Shown here: in pieces, positions 63,497 to 64,000 of the stretch
Layout: every line of letters starts with the position of its first letter
How positions within the stretch are numbered: the first letter of the stretch is position 1
Assembly (NCBI GenBank): GCA_900549235.1
Contig: URNT01000001.1
Span: 1 to 64,000 of the forward strand
From: an uncultured Clostridium sp.
Lineage (GTDB): Bacteria > Bacillota > Clostridia > Lachnospirales > Lachnospiraceae
DNA: 64,000 nucleotides
Reading direction: 5' to 3'
The notes under the pieces: generated by a model
The model's database searches: none
What the model was told of the DNA's origin: nothing
What the model saw: only the letters and a program-made list of their open reading frames with translations
Made by a program: the position numbers and the translations under genes

Positions 63497-64000
63497 ATGA
63501 ACAACCAGTCTTTTCATCCGGACAGAAGCTCTGAGCTTCCGGATACCTTTGTAGAAGCCGCGGAAGCCTCCGAGCCGGTGATCCCTCTCCCAAATCCCGG
63601 CGAAGGAGGCCCTGTAGACAGCGGGACTTCAAATGAAAACGGCTCTGAGCCGGTGATTCCCCTTCCCAATCCGGGAGAAGGAGGGCCTGTTGCCAATCCG
63701 CCGATTTTCAGGCCCGTATTCCCTGGATCCGGGAACCATTCCTCCATTACCATCATCCCCGGGATCACCTTCCCCTGCTTTAACTGCACCTCCGCCGTCA
63801 ATGGGAAGGTGCGTATCCTCAATGCCTCAAACGGCTATCAGCCCTTCTATGTTTACATCGGCAACTGGCTGATAGCCAGCCGCATCGGCAACGGAGACAT
63901 CACCAGCTACGTCCAGGCCGCTCCCGGCTCCCAGACCATCACCGTTTCAGGAGCCAACGGCTATGTGTATATCCAGAAATCCGTACAGGTGCGCTCCGGC
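63497..64000 (+). CDS. DUF4397-domain protein, 3' end outside window
   Basis: ATG at 63497 with AGCGAGGT upstream. The N-terminal part (about 1-90) is proline/glycine-rich and carries two near-identical SEPVIPLPNPGEGGPV segments. The DUF4397 domain follows (VRILNASNGYQPFYVYIGN, then AAPGSQTITVSGANGYVYIQ). Such proteins are usually surface or secreted. The frame is open at 64000, so its length is unknown; no signal peptide is obvious. Confidence 0.82.
   Translation, partial: MNNQSFHPDRSSELPDTFVEAAEASEPVIPLPNPGEGGPVDSGTSNENGSEPVIPLPNPGEGGPVANPPIFRPVFPGSGNHSSITIIPGITFPCFNCTSAVNGKVRILNASNGYQPFYVYIGNWLIASRIGNGDITSYVQAAPGSQTITVSGANGYVYIQKSVQVRSG

Overview
The window joins two kinds of DNA. Bases 1 to about 47,340 are most of an integrated temperate myophage whose left end lies outside the window. 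Bases from about 47,340 to 64,000 are host chromosome. The host looks like a spore-forming Clostridia member, most probably a Lachnospiraceae relative. It carries yqfC-yqfD-phoH-ybeY, a DUF3048 lipoprotein, a MurJ/SpoVB-like flippase, two HI0933/COG2509-type flavoproteins, proB-DUF896-proA, lepB, yaaA, and a Crp/Fnr regulator divergent from hcp. The host sequence resumes inside miaB, whose 5' end (47333-47497) is cut directly after the conserved TFGC motif.

Phage layout, read in transcription order on the minus strand (right to left). The genetic switch is at 41.6-41.8 kb: divergent promoters, four operator-like GGTT-N4-AACC sites and a plus-strand HTH repressor. Early genes follow at 41.6-27.2 kb. 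They include a second diversity-generating retroelement (DGR) target, a TubRZ-like partition module with an iteron array, a replisome organizer and DnaC-like loader, SSB, MazG, an adenine methyltransferase with a G11 tract, an HNH protein and a late-regulator-like protein. Next come a short tyrosine recombinase and a probable packaging-site region (27.1-26.0 kb). The lambda-type head module spans 26.0-17.2 kb, and the Mu/P2-type contractile tail and baseplate 17.2-5.0 kb. After these come a variable fibre-like protein, a complete DGR cassette (target, avd, template, reverse transcriptase) at 4.5-1.5 kb, and lysis genes (XhlA, holin, GH25 lysozyme) at 1.4-0 kb. Right of the switch are a SWIM-domain membrane protein, a lipoprotein, a large serine recombinase, and three genes oriented with the interrupted miaB.

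The most notable system is the DGR. The 117-bp template repeat at 2820-2936 matches two variable repeats, one in the adjacent gene (3477-3593) and one about 36 kb away in the early region (38991-39099). By eye I count 8 and 16 substitutions, and every one falls at an adenine of the template (sense strand). Each variable repeat is followed, about 42 nt downstream, by a hairpin with a GRNA tetraloop. One RT/Avd/template set thus appears to diversify two paralogous C-type-lectin-like proteins, one in the late structural region and one in the early region.

A second notable system is at 36.1-37.9 kb. Eight TCTGAT boxes at exact 10-bp steps lie just upstream of a small winged-helix protein, a single-pass membrane protein and a tubulin/FtsZ-family GTPase. 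This resembles a type III (TubZRC) partition locus, which is unexpected in a chromosomally integrated phage. All calls rest on reading the sequence; no database search was run.
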